A stretch of DNA of 64,000 nucleotides from Fimbriimonadaceae bacterium (GTDB taxonomy: Bacteria > Armatimonadota > Fimbriimonadia > Fimbriimonadales > Fimbriimonadaceae): positions 776,605-840,604 of the forward strand of contig JAHBTE010000001.1 in assembly GCA_019638675.1 (NCBI GenBank), written 5' to 3'. Position 1 is the stretch's first letter; each line of letters opens with the position of its first letter. Below the pieces are notes generated by a model. That model made no database searches. It worked only from the letters and a program-made list of their open reading frames with translations, and was not told the DNA's origin. The position numbers and the translations under genes are program-made. Shown piece after piece: positions 9,190-16,358 of this stretch.

Positions 9190-9973
9190 CTTTGATGATC
9201 GCAAAAAACTCCGCTGCGTTCAGGCTTGCACCGCCGACCAGCCCGCCATCGATGTTGGGTTGTGCGAACAGTTCCTTGGCGTTGCCCGCTTTTACCGAAC
9301 CGCCGTACAAAATACGGATATTGTCCGCGATTTCTGGCTCGCCGATTTCACCCAAGACCCTGCGAATTTCCGCACAAACTCGCTCCGCTTCTGCAGCGTC
9401 GCAGGTTTCACCGGTTCCAATCGCCCACACTGGCTCGTAGGCAACCACAAGCCCAAAAAGCTCGGATGGATCAACGCCTTTGAGGGCACCTTCTAATTGC
9501 GCTCGAATGACTTGATCAGTGATTCCGCCGCCTCGTTCGGCGAGGGTTTCGCCAACACACAGAATCGGCGTGACCCCGTGGTAAAGCAAGGTCTTGATCT
9601 TGAGGTTGATCGTTTCTTCGGATTCAGCAAAGAATCCGGTCGTTCCTTCAGGAACTTCTAAAGTGCCAAATCGGCCTCTAGTCTCCGAGTGGCCAACGAT
9701 GCAGTAGTCCACGCGGAATTCAATGAGCTGACGAACGCTCACTTGTCCTGTGAATGCGCCCGATTCTTTCCAAAAACAGTTTTGCGCGCCTAGCTTCACT
9801 CGAGAGCGGCGACAGACATCGGCAATCTTCGGAATGCTCAAAAATGGCGGACAAACCACAACATCAATATCAAAGAGTTCATTCGCAATATGAAGAAGCT
9901 CTTCGACCAGTGCCTCACCTTCAGCCGCAGTGAGGTTCATTTTCCAGTTTCCGGCCACAAGTGGGCAACGCAT
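9182..9973 (-). CDS. tpiA: Triosephosphate isomerase
   Basis: Interconverts dihydroxyacetone phosphate and glyceraldehyde 3-phosphate in glycolysis/gluconeogenesis. 263 residues, slightly long. Catalytic residues are in place: K11 in AGNWKMN, H95 in GHSE, E180 in YEPVWAIGTG, and the phosphate-gripping loop is intact. Oddity: after GHSETRGRFG there are about 13 extra residues (TLEVPEGTTGFFA) before the usual acidic ESEET helix, and the common GHSERR is GHSETR. First gene of an operon with the HEAT protein and thioesterase. The ATG is preceded by a leaderless-type -10 box embedded in a perfect inverted repeat. Confidence 0.96.
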   Translation of the reverse strand: MRCPLVAGNWKMNLTAAEGEALVEELLHIANELFDIDVVVCPPFLSIPKIADVCRRSRVKLGAQNCFWKESGAFTGQVSVRQLIEFRVDYCIVGHSETRGRFGTLEVPEGTTGFFAESEETINLKIKTLLYHGVTPILCVGETLAERGGGITDQVIRAQLEGALKGVDPSELFGLVVAYEPVWAIGTGETCDAAEAERVCAEIRRVLGEIGEPEIADNIRILYGGSVKAGNAKELFAQPNIDGGLVGGASLNAAEFFAIIKGA

Positions 9974-10001
9974 GAGCGGATTTTACGCTACTCCGCTCAT
10001 G
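9971..10001. repeat. Perfect 10-bp inverted repeat across the tpiA promoter and start
   Basis: CATGAGCGGA (9971-9980) and TCCGCTCATG (9992-10001) are exact reverse complements around an 11-base spacer. The tpiA -10 box (TAAAAT, minus strand, 9980-9985) sits at the inner edge and the tpiA ATG is in one arm. It could be an operator or the transcription end of the upstream osmC; there is no T run. Confidence 0.75.
9980..9985 (-). promoter_or_regulatory. -10 box TAAAAT of a leaderless transcript (tpiA)
   Basis: TAAAAT on the minus strand ends exactly 6 bases before the tpiA ATG; no Shine-Dalgarno sequence. Confidence 0.65.
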
Positions 10002-10015
10002 CCACCAACTAAAAT

Positions 10016-10471
10016 CTACGCGCGGACGATGGTTGGCTCAACGTTAATCGAAACTTTGTCGCGAATCGCGTTGGTGATGATGCAGTAAAGGTCAGCCTTG
10101 TGCGCCATTTCGTCGGCCAGCTTGACTTGATCATCGGTTGCATCTGCCGCTAAGGTGATCGTTGGCTTAAGGATCACGCTTTTGTAAGTGAACGATGGCC
10201 CGTTTTCTTCCACTTCGCCAGTTGCGTGAGTTTCGATATTCACAAACGGCAATCTGCGCGCTTCTGCGACGATTCCAAAAGTAATGGAGTAGCATCCAGC
10301 CACCGCTTTCGCGAGAAGTTCTTCGGGATTAGTGCCAGAACCAGGGCCGCCGAACTCTTCGGGGACACTCAGTGGAGATTGAACACCGCTTCGGTCGCCA
10401 GCTAGGGTTCCGTTGCCCGTTCGTCCACCCGACCAGTTCACGGTCACCGGATATTCATGTAATTTCGCCAT
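10016..10471 (-). CDS. OsmC/Ohr-family peroxiredoxin-like protein
   Basis: 151 residues, the normal OsmC length. Family members are dimeric thiol peroxidases acting on organic hydroperoxides. The two redox cysteines are present, in AVAGCYS and in ADLYCIITNAI, together with the GTNPEELLAKAVAGC helix typical of the OsmC subgroup. The N-terminus (VNWSGGRTGNGTLAGDRSGVQSPLSVPEEFGGPGSGTNPE split over the first 50 residues) matches OsmC more than Ohr. Monocistronic. A TAGAAT box ends 8 bases before the ATG (10480-10485, minus strand), near the leaderless spacing seen elsewhere. Confidence 0.92.
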   Translation of the reverse strand: MAKLHEYPVTVNWSGGRTGNGTLAGDRSGVQSPLSVPEEFGGPGSGTNPEELLAKAVAGCYSITFGIVAEARRLPFVNIETHATGEVEENGPSFTYKSVILKPTITLAADATDDQVKLADEMAHKADLYCIITNAIRDKVSINVEPTIVRA

Positions 10472-10479
10472 ACTCGCCT

Positions 10480-10485
10480 ATTCTA
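10480..10485 (-). promoter_or_regulatory. Putative -10 box TAGAAT of the osmC-like gene
   Basis: TAGAAT on the minus strand, 8 bases before the ATG; spacing slightly longer than the 6-7 seen elsewhere. Confidence 0.45.
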
Positions 10486-10528
10486 CGCAAATGCCAATCA
10501 GCCGATGGCGGCATTGCAGGCCAATAGG

Positions 10529-11242
10529 CTATCGCTCTATTGGGACATTAAAAATCCCTGAATCAATGGACTTCTGCATCTTCTTGGCGGGCACCAATCC
10601 GACTTGCCCGTAAACATTAGCGACAGCCGCGTATTCGCCTGTCCCTTCCTGCGGCATCACGTAGAACATCACAGTTTGACCAGGATCAATTACACTCGAC
10701 ATTCTCAGATTGTCGAGGTTCTTATTAGCCTCAACCATATCGCCGTTAGGAAACTCAAGGGAAACATCTGCAGGCAAATAAGGGCTGAGTTGCTGAGTCC
10801 ATTCGTCGCGATTGCCCATACCGCTCGGGAAGAAGCCATCGTAATCGTTGCAGTAGGCTTCGGTTGCTCGGCGAACTTGATTCAGCACATCGCGGGCTTC
10901 CAGCATATCCGTGCTTTGAATCAGGATTTTGCTCGCGGTCGGAATCATCAGCAGTAGCGGCAGAATACAGAGTGAAGCAACGATTATTAACCCAATAATC
11001 GCGCCTTGAGCCGGCGTAACCTTGTGAGTCGCTTTTGGAGGGGTTGCGGTTGGTGGTGCTTGATTAGGCTGGGCAGAAGTCGGAACATCAATCAGTTGAG
11101 AAACGGTCAATTCCTCATTGGTTTCTGCGTTCAGCAGATTATCACTGCCGTCCAACTTGCCATCTTTCGCCATCTGGCGCAGATAATCAATACTATAAGG
11201 GCCTTCAATATCTTGGCTGTTGATGCGACGAAGGTAGTACAC
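10529..11242 (-). CDS. GYF-like domain protein with pilin-like C-terminal part
   Basis: 237 residues. The N-terminal 55 residues (YYLRRINSQDIEGPYSIDYL, then a helix) resemble a GYF_2-type domain, usually a short protein-interaction module at the cytoplasmic side of membrane proteins. A Pro/Thr linker leads to a membrane helix at about 79-101, then a long helix with EARDVLNQVRRATEAYCNDYDGFFP and a DEWTQQLSPYL strand, like type II secretion pseudopilins. Unlike a true pilin there is no prepilin peptidase site at the N-terminus. The GTG start has a TACAAC box 7 bases upstream, so a leaderless start is possible. Function unknown; membrane-anchored. Confidence 0.6.
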   Translation of the reverse strand: MYYLRRINSQDIEGPYSIDYLRQMAKDGKLDGSDNLLNAETNEELTVSQLIDVPTSAQPNQAPPTATPPKATHKVTPAQGAIIGLIIVASLCILPLLLMIPTASKILIQSTDMLEARDVLNQVRRATEAYCNDYDGFFPSGMGNRDEWTQQLSPYLPADVSLEFPNGDMVEANKNLDNLRMSSVIDPGQTVMFYVMPQEGTGEYAAVANVYGQVGLVPAKKMQKSIDSGIFNVPIER

Positions 11243-11259
11243 GGCGAGAGTTGTAGTGA

Positions 11260-11289
11260 GTGTATCCCGATGTTAAGCTCGGGACACAC
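11260..11289. repeat. Inverted repeat between htrA and the pilin-like gene
   Basis: GTGTATCCCGA (11260-11270) pairs at 10 of 11 positions with TCGGGACACAC (11279-11289). It follows the htrA stop (minus strand) by about 26 bases, but no T run follows on that side. Possible weak terminator or operator. Confidence 0.4.
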
Positions 11290-11315
11290 TTTTGAGAATC
11301 AATTGGGAAGAACGC

Positions 11316-12473
11316 TTATCCTTGACCGTCGTCAAGGGTGATAGTGAGCGATTTGGTTTCCCCTCGGCTCCAAACCTTGACATTCAGTTTGTCACCTGGT
11401 TTTTTGTCCGCCATCAGCACCTGATAGTCTTCGGTGGCGTTCATTTTTTTGCCATTGATTTCGGTCATGATGTCGAGCGTTCGCAGACCAGCTTTTGTGG
11501 CTGGGCCATCGTAGACTTCGGTAACAATCACACCCTTTGAAGGAGGTTCGGTGGTTGCGCCAACTTCCTCCATCAGTTTTTTGCGGATGCCGTCAATTCC
11601 GAGAATGCTTGAATCATTGCGAACGGAAATACCAATTCGCCCATACCGAGCATGACCGTACTTGATGAGTTCAGCGACAACGTCTTTCACCCGATTGATC
11701 GGAATCGCAAACCCAATACCAACCGAACCTTGGTCAGTGGATGCGATCATGGTGTTGATGCCCACCAAACGGCCTTGCGAATCGCACAGTGCGCCACCGG
11801 AGTTGCCTTTATTGATTGCCGCATCAGTTTGCAGACCGTCAACAAAAATTGCGTAATCCTGTGACTTGAGCGGTCGGCCCTTGCTGGAAATAATCCCAAC
11901 CGAAACAGTTTGTTCAAATCCAAGCGGGTTACCCGCCGCGATCACCCATTCTCCGACTTCTATGGCTTCCGAGTCTCCAACTCCGATGGGCTGTAAATTT
12001 TGGTAATCCACTTTTAGAACAGCGAGATCAGCGCGTGGATCGGCCCCTATCAGCTTCCCCGGAACAGTGTCGCCGTTGCTGAACTTCACGATGATCTGGT
12101 CGGCGATTCTCCTACCGCCCGAAGTCACAACGTGGTAATTGGTGACGATATGACCTTCTTTACTGAGGATGACCCCAGAACCGGAACCGGATGGCTCGAT
12201 GTATTTTTCACCGAACCAGTTTTCGCCTTCCATCAAAGTAGTAATGCTCACAATGCTGGGCAAAATGTGTTTGGCGGCGGCTCTGAAATCAGGTAGTGAC
12301 TTTGCGGCATCCTGAACTTCGATCGGCGTGGTTGGAGCCGAGTTCATCACAATCGGCGATGACTCCTTGTTAGCAAAGGGAGACATAGGGAACAAGCTCA
12401 TTGCCGCAAACGATGCGGCGAACGCCGTTACAAAAATTCCCACCCCAACCAGCAATACATTTTTTGCCTTCAT
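11316..12473 (-). CDS. HtrA/DegS-like trypsin-type serine protease with one PDZ domain
   Basis: Envelope quality-control protease, 385 residues. An N-terminal membrane anchor or signal (about 5-30) is followed by a trypsin-like domain with the catalytic triad H114 (TNYHVV), D149 (RADLAVLKV) and S225 (GNSGGAL), then a single PDZ domain (GVIVTEVYDGPATKAGLRTLDIMTEIN spread over about 312-370). One PDZ resembles DegS or the HhoA/HtrA type rather than DegP. It lies 72 bases downstream of the selW-like gene on the same strand and could share its transcript; TATTAAAT about 50 bases upstream is another possible promoter. GGATAGGG upstream of the ATG may serve as ribosome site. Confidence 0.93.
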   Translation of the reverse strand: MKAKNVLLVGVGIFVTAFAASFAAMSLFPMSPFANKESSPIVMNSAPTTPIEVQDAAKSLPDFRAAAKHILPSIVSITTLMEGENWFGEKYIEPSGSGSGVILSKEGHIVTNYHVVTSGGRRIADQIIVKFSNGDTVPGKLIGADPRADLAVLKVDYQNLQPIGVGDSEAIEVGEWVIAAGNPLGFEQTVSVGIISSKGRPLKSQDYAIFVDGLQTDAAINKGNSGGALCDSQGRLVGINTMIASTDQGSVGIGFAIPINRVKDVVAELIKYGHARYGRIGISVRNDSSILGIDGIRKKLMEEVGATTEPPSKGVIVTEVYDGPATKAGLRTLDIMTEINGKKMNATEDYQVLMADKKPGDKLNVKVWSRGETKSLTITLDDGQG

Positions 12474-12545
12474 ACGATTTCCCTATCCCTTCTTACGAAT
12501 GGGAGGTGATTCCGTGTCACCCAATTTAATAGGGTAGGGCCAAGG

Positions 12546-12782
12546 CTACTTTGAGTTGAATTTTTGGTAAGCGGAAATGATCTCTTCGTTGGTCGGTTTT
12601 TCGCCACGATTTTCGCGATTAGTCCAAATGATTTGGTCGCCTGATCGGACTTCCAATATCCCGCCATCACCTTTGACGAATTCGGAATCAACGTTGAATT
12701 GAGCCTTTAGCAAATCAGCCACCCGGGCTGCATGTGGCATATAGTTTCAACGGACGCAGTATTCAATTTGAATAGTTGCCAT
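12546..12782 (-). CDS. SelW/Rdx-family selenoprotein with in-frame UGA (Sec) codon
   Basis: Small cytoplasmic thioredoxin-like redox protein of the SelT/SelW/SelH (Rdx) family, 78 residues if UGA is read as selenocysteine. The ATG at 12782 opens MATIQIEYCVR, then comes UGA (12749-12747), then NYMPHAARVADLLKAQF and a strand-rich C-terminus (GGILEVRSGDQIIWTNRENRG). The UGA is exactly codon 12, the U position of the family's CxxU motif (C9-V-R-U12), and the whole domain is only complete when both sides are joined. A reading starting at the downstream Met loses the catalytic motif. A TACAAT box ends exactly 6 bases before this ATG, independently supporting the upstream start. A hairpin with a G-rich loop follows the UGA. 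No selA/B/C/D genes are in this window. Confidence 0.88.
12716..12749 (-). promoter_or_regulatory. Candidate bacterial SECIS element with its UGA codon
   Basis: From the UGA (12749-12747), 16 bases lead to a stem CAGCC (12730-12726), loop CGGGT, and GGCTG (12720-12716), a perfect 5-bp hairpin with a G-rich loop at the distance seen in known bacterial SECIS elements. An alternative stem GCCAC/GTGGC overlaps it. Short stem, so moderate confidence. Confidence 0.55.
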
Positions 12783-12788
12783 ACAACT

Positions 12789-12794
12789 ATTGTA
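12789..12794 (-). promoter_or_regulatory. -10 box TACAAT of a leaderless transcript (selW-like gene)
   Basis: TACAAT on the minus strand ends 6 bases before ATG 12782. Confidence 0.65.
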
Positions 12795-12835
12795 TTCGCT
12801 CTATTGCTTTTTGCTTGGGCAACATCAGGGTTTGG

Positions 12836-12841
12836 TATCGT
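12836..12841 (+). promoter_or_regulatory. -10 box TATCGT of a leaderless transcript
   Basis: TATCGT ends 6 bases before the ATG at 12848, divergent from the selW-like promoter. Confidence 0.5.
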
Positions 12842-12847
12842 TGAAAG

Positions 12848-13867
12848 ATGATCGCTTCACTTGCCGCCTTACTCCTCGTCCAAGGAGCGCAGTCGCATGA
12901 TTCGGAAGTCAATGAGCTTGTTCAGAAGTTTATGACTGAGCATCAGGTGGTTGGATTGTCGCTATCAGTAACAAGGGATGGCAAAACGATTTTTTCAAGA
13001 GGATTTGGCTACAAAGACTTGGAGAATAAGCTTTCGGTTGATCGCAATACGCGATTTCGCTTGGCATCAATCAGCAAGTCAGTCGCGGCGACAGGCTTGA
13101 TGCAGATGGTTGATGCTGGCAAAGTAGACCTTGATAAAGATGTGCGAACCTATATTCCAGAGTGGCCAGATAAAGGCAAGTTGATCAATCTGCGGATGAT
13201 TCTCGGACACCGCTCGGGAATTCGCCACTATCAGTCGGGCAAGTTCGGCATCAGCTACAAAGAAATGTCTAGCGGGGAATCCATCGCGATGTTCAAAGAT
13301 GATCCGTTGCTGTTTGATCCAGATACGAAATACAGCTATTCCACCCATGCATACACACTTGTGGCAGCGGCTATCGAAAAAGCAAGTGGTCTAACCTACC
13401 CCGAGTATGTTAGTCAGCGGATTTCTCAAAAAATTGGGGCTCCGAGCTTGCAGTGTGAAACTCCAACCACCTCTTGGCCAAAAGATCGCTCCAAACATTA
13501 CGCTGTCCTCAATGGCAAGCTGATCGCTGATTCCAAAACGGAGAACATCAGCTGGAAGTACGGCGGCGGTGGATTGGAATCCACGGCTGACGACCTGGGG
13601 AAGTTCGGACAAGCTGTAATGGACGCAAAGTTAGTCAGCGCTAAAAGTCGCGACGCCATGTGGACTGACCCAGAAAAAGATGGCTATGGATTAGGTTGGG
13701 TCGTTGAGAAAAATCGATTTTCACACAGCGGGTCACAACAAGGTGCGCGAAGTTACTTGATCGTTCAACCTCAAAAGAAGCTTGTACTTGTGGTGCTGAC
13801 AAACACAGGCAGTAATCCGATTGGCACAATCGCTAACTCGGTCTTCGACGTGTTCGATAAAGATTAA
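12848..13867 (+). CDS. Serine hydrolase, beta-lactamase/penicillin-binding protein class C fold
   Basis: 339 residues. A short hydrophobic N-terminus (MIASLAALLLVQGAQS) looks like a signal peptide, so it is probably periplasmic. The SxxK catalytic motif is S74-I-S-K77, the second motif is Tyr-containing (KYSYSTHAY, about 156-164), and the third is HSG (FSHSGSQQG), as in class C beta-lactamase-related D-aminopeptidases and esterases. The family spans peptidases, esterases and lactamases; the substrate cannot be told from sequence. Monocistronic or followed by the redoxin 40 bases later, which has its own promoter box. Confidence 0.88.
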   Translation: MIASLAALLLVQGAQSHDSEVNELVQKFMTEHQVVGLSLSVTRDGKTIFSRGFGYKDLENKLSVDRNTRFRLASISKSVAATGLMQMVDAGKVDLDKDVRTYIPEWPDKGKLINLRMILGHRSGIRHYQSGKFGISYKEMSSGESIAMFKDDPLLFDPDTKYSYSTHAYTLVAAAIEKASGLTYPEYVSQRISQKIGAPSLQCETPTTSWPKDRSKHYAVLNGKLIADSKTENISWKYGGGGLESTADDLGKFGQAVMDAKLVSAKSRDAMWTDPEKDGYGLGWVVEKNRFSHSGSQQGARSYLIVQPQKKLVLVVLTNTGSNPIGTIANSVFDVFDKD

Positions 13868-13895
13868 CATCCCTGGGGACAAGTTGATTTCTCGC

Positions 13896-13901
13896 TAGAA
13901 T
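13896..13901 (+). promoter_or_regulatory. -10 box TAGAAT of a leaderless transcript
   Basis: TAGAAT ends 6 bases before the GTG at 13908. The purine stretch between abuts the start codon, too close for a Shine-Dalgarno role. Confidence 0.65.
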
Positions 13902-13907
13902 AGGAGA

Positions 13908-14600
13908 GTGGCACGTCCCCTCCAACTCATGACCGTTGGGCTTTGCGTACTCCTGATCGGTGGCGCAATTTATCTGCAGGCTTCAAAACCAAGGTTTGAA
14001 AATGTCCGCAGCAACACGACGAATATCCAACAAACGCCGCGCCATCCGGTCACTCAGCAAATGGAAGTGGATGCTCAATCGTTTGTTGGGAATCAAGTGC
14101 CTGATTTTGAATTAAAAGATTCCGAAAGCAAGCTGGAGAAGCATTCGGATTTAATCGGAAACGGAAAACCATCTGTGCTGGTCATGACCAAAGATGGTTG
14201 CCCGTGCAGTATTGAATCTCAGCGCAACTGGACAGAACTATCAAAGTACTACGGAGATGCAGTTCAGTTTTTAGCAATCATGGATGCCGAGCCAGTCGCG
14301 ACAAAAAAATTTAAAACCGACTTTTCTGTACCTTATCCCATCCTTTCCAGCCCGGATGACAAAGTTTTTCGCGCGTTTGGAGCCAAGCAATCGGTTTATG
14401 TTTATCTGATGGATGGAACAGGGAAAGTTACCGCAGTCTGGCCGGGATACAACAAAGAAATGGTGACCGCCCTCAACATGCAACTGAGTGCAAGTACGGG
14501 CAAAGAGCCATGGCGAGACGAAATGATGATGGTGCCTGATGAAATGACAAGCGGTTGTTATTTCTTCCAGCCGGTTGGTACGGAAAAGCCAGCTTGGTAA
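13908..14600 (+). CDS. Membrane-anchored or exported thioredoxin-fold redoxin (AhpC/TSA-like)
   Basis: 230 residues. An N-terminal hydrophobic helix (about 6-25) anchors or exports it; the thioredoxin fold starts near residue 60 (GNQVPDFELKDSES). The active-site region is TKDGCPCSIESQ with C98 and C100, a CxC-type variant rather than the usual CxxC, followed by FLAIMDAEP and a cis-Pro-like VPYPILSSPDD strand. This matches AhpC/TSA-type redoxins; peroxidase or thiol-transfer function is not decided. The GTG start is set by the -10 spacing. Neighbours do not suggest a partner. Confidence 0.8.
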   Translation: MARPLQLMTVGLCVLLIGGAIYLQASKPRFENVRSNTTNIQQTPRHPVTQQMEVDAQSFVGNQVPDFELKDSESKLEKHSDLIGNGKPSVLVMTKDGCPCSIESQRNWTELSKYYGDAVQFLAIMDAEPVATKKFKTDFSVPYPILSSPDDKVFRAFGAKQSVYVYLMDGTGKVTAVWPGYNKEMVTALNMQLSASTGKEPWRDEMMMVPDEMTSGCYFFQPVGTEKPAW

Positions 14601-14658
14601 TCCGGTTGCTGTGCGTTTGTTGCGCTAAAGATGCCTGCGTTTCAGGATACTCCTTGCA

Positions 14659-15816
14659 ATGAAGCGTAGCCAGATCCCCTTAGTGATTGCGGTTGCGCTT
14701 GACCTCACCGGGTTTGGGATGATCATTCCCGACATCCAGTTGAGGGCCGAAGCAATGGGCGCCCCCGGTTGGCTTATTGGGTTAATCCTCGCCTGTACTT
14801 TTATGATTCAGTTTTTAGTCAGCCCAGTTTGGGGGGCTAAGAGCGATGTGCTCGGGCGAAAGAACGTGTTTTTGTTCTGCACAATTCTCAGTGTTGCCAG
14901 TATGGTGGTCTATGCATTGGCGCATAACATTGCTTGGCTCTTTATCAGCCGATTGCTCGCCGGATTTGGCGCGGCGAATGTTGCAGTTGCTCAGGCTAGT
15001 GTTGCCGATACTTCCGACGAATCCGGTCGCACGGTAGCTCTTGGAAGATTAAGCGCGGCTCAAACCGGCGGATTGATTCTTGGCCCAGCACTCGGAGGAT
15101 TTGTGGCTCACCAACTTGGCTCATCTTGGGTTGGGTGGATAGGTGCTGGCCTCTCAGCTTTGGGGGTGCTTGCCGTGTGGCTGTTTGGTGAATTTGTCGT
15201 AGCGGAGAAAGTCAGCACCCGACGTAAGTTCGGCTTCAGGCCGCTGATTCGGGAATTTCCTCGGTTGCTGCCGTTGATCGTTTTAGCTTCTATAGCTTGG
15301 TTCTCGCTTTCCACCTTGGAAGGCACATTTGGGAGGCTTCTAAAAGCAAACTGGGGCTACGATCAGCTTGAATTTGGCATTCTGTTTAGCTTTGAATCCG
15401 TAATCGGTCTGGTAGTTCAAGCGGTTGGGCTTGCTTATTTAGCGAAGTATTTTAAGGAAAATCAAATGCTGATAGGCGGGTACTTGCTTCAAGGTATTGG
15501 TTTAGCTATTACTCCATTTGTTCCTAATTTGCTGGGCTTGTTTGTTGCAAGTTTGTTTTTTGCATTTGGAATTAGTGTCGCAAACCCTACCGTGAACGGT
15601 ATGTGCAGCAAAGCAGTATCCGATGATCGTCAAGGTGAGGTTTTTGGTGTGATCCAGTCGGCAAGGAGCATCGGATTTATGGTCGGCCCTTTGCTGGGTG
15701 GATTCTTGTTCGATTTCCACGCGTGGCTTCCTTATGCAGTAGCGGGTGGAATTTGTGCTGCGGTTGCGTTAATCGTTCAATTTGTACTCCCTCGGCACGT
15801 TGAACAGCCGGGTTAA
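14659..15816 (+). CDS. Major facilitator superfamily transporter, TetA-like
   Basis: Inner-membrane antiporter-type protein, 385 residues, with about 12 hydrophobic segments. The motif between helices 2 and 3 is PVWGAKSDVLGRKNVFLF, matching the MFS motif A G(x)LaDrxGrk; helix 5 has the LILGPALGG motif C of drug:proton antiporters (TetA/Bcr type). The second half has LGLFVASLFFAFGISVANPT. Substrate unknown, probably efflux of a small molecule. No regulator adjacent. A TACTCC sequence about 5 bases before the ATG is an imperfect leaderless-type box. Confidence 0.88.
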   Translation: MKRSQIPLVIAVALDLTGFGMIIPDIQLRAEAMGAPGWLIGLILACTFMIQFLVSPVWGAKSDVLGRKNVFLFCTILSVASMVVYALAHNIAWLFISRLLAGFGAANVAVAQASVADTSDESGRTVALGRLSAAQTGGLILGPALGGFVAHQLGSSWVGWIGAGLSALGVLAVWLFGEFVVAEKVSTRRKFGFRPLIREFPRLLPLIVLASIAWFSLSTLEGTFGRLLKANWGYDQLEFGILFSFESVIGLVVQAVGLAYLAKYFKENQMLIGGYLLQGIGLAITPFVPNLLGLFVASLFFAFGISVANPTVNGMCSKAVSDDRQGEVFGVIQSARSIGFMVGPLLGGFLFDFHAWLPYAVAGGICAAVALIVQFVLPRHVEQPG

Positions 15817-15824
15817 ATGTACTT

Positions 15825-16280
15825 GTGAACAATCCATATCTGGTTCCTGGTTTGCGGCTTGGCCCGCTTACGGTTGAACGCCTTGTTTCTGTGATTCCGG
15901 CTGAGAAATGGGATACGGTAACTGAAGAGGATCGATTCACACTTCGAGAAGCGATTGCTCATTTAGCCGACTGGGAGCCGATCATGCGCGAGAGAATCCA
16001 AACAGCACTTACTCTCCCAGGAACGACGATCAAAGCTATGGATGAAGGCGACCGTGCGGTAGAGATGAACTACACCGAGACCGACCCGTTTGAGCAAGCG
16101 CAGTGGTTTGTTGAAGAGCGTGAGAAAACGATTGATCTCATTCAGTCAACCGCTAGCGGTTGGCAGAACACTGTGATTCACCCGGAAAGAGGTGAAATGT
16201 CCGCTCAAGACCTCGCGAACTTGCTTTTGGGACATGACTGTTATCATATAGAACATCTCACACAGTTCTTGACCGCCTAA
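15825..16280 (+). CDS. DinB-family putative metal-dependent protein
   Basis: 151 residues forming a four-helix bundle of the DinB/YfiT type. The expected metal-binding histidines are visible: one in the second helix (AIAHLADWEPIM) and two in the last (GHDCYHIEHLTQFL). Family members act as thiol-dependent transferases in some Gram-positives, but most, including this one, have no assigned reaction. The GTG start lies 9 bases after the MFS stop, so either read-through or a TTAAAT box 6 bases before the GTG could drive it. Confidence 0.85.
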   Translation: MNNPYLVPGLRLGPLTVERLVSVIPAEKWDTVTEEDRFTLREAIAHLADWEPIMRERIQTALTLPGTTIKAMDEGDRAVEMNYTETDPFEQAQWFVEEREKTIDLIQSTASGWQNTVIHPERGEMSAQDLANLLLGHDCYHIEHLTQFLTA

Positions 16281-16358
16281 AATCAAGATTCGCTGGAATA
16301 AGTAAGAATCGACCTTTCAGGCGTCAATAATTAAGAGAGCAGTTATTTCTACTGGCGT

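Noticed and set aside
11260-11289. Rho-independent terminator of htrA
   Set aside because: The stem is good but the side downstream of htrA lacks a T run, so it is listed only as an inverted repeat.
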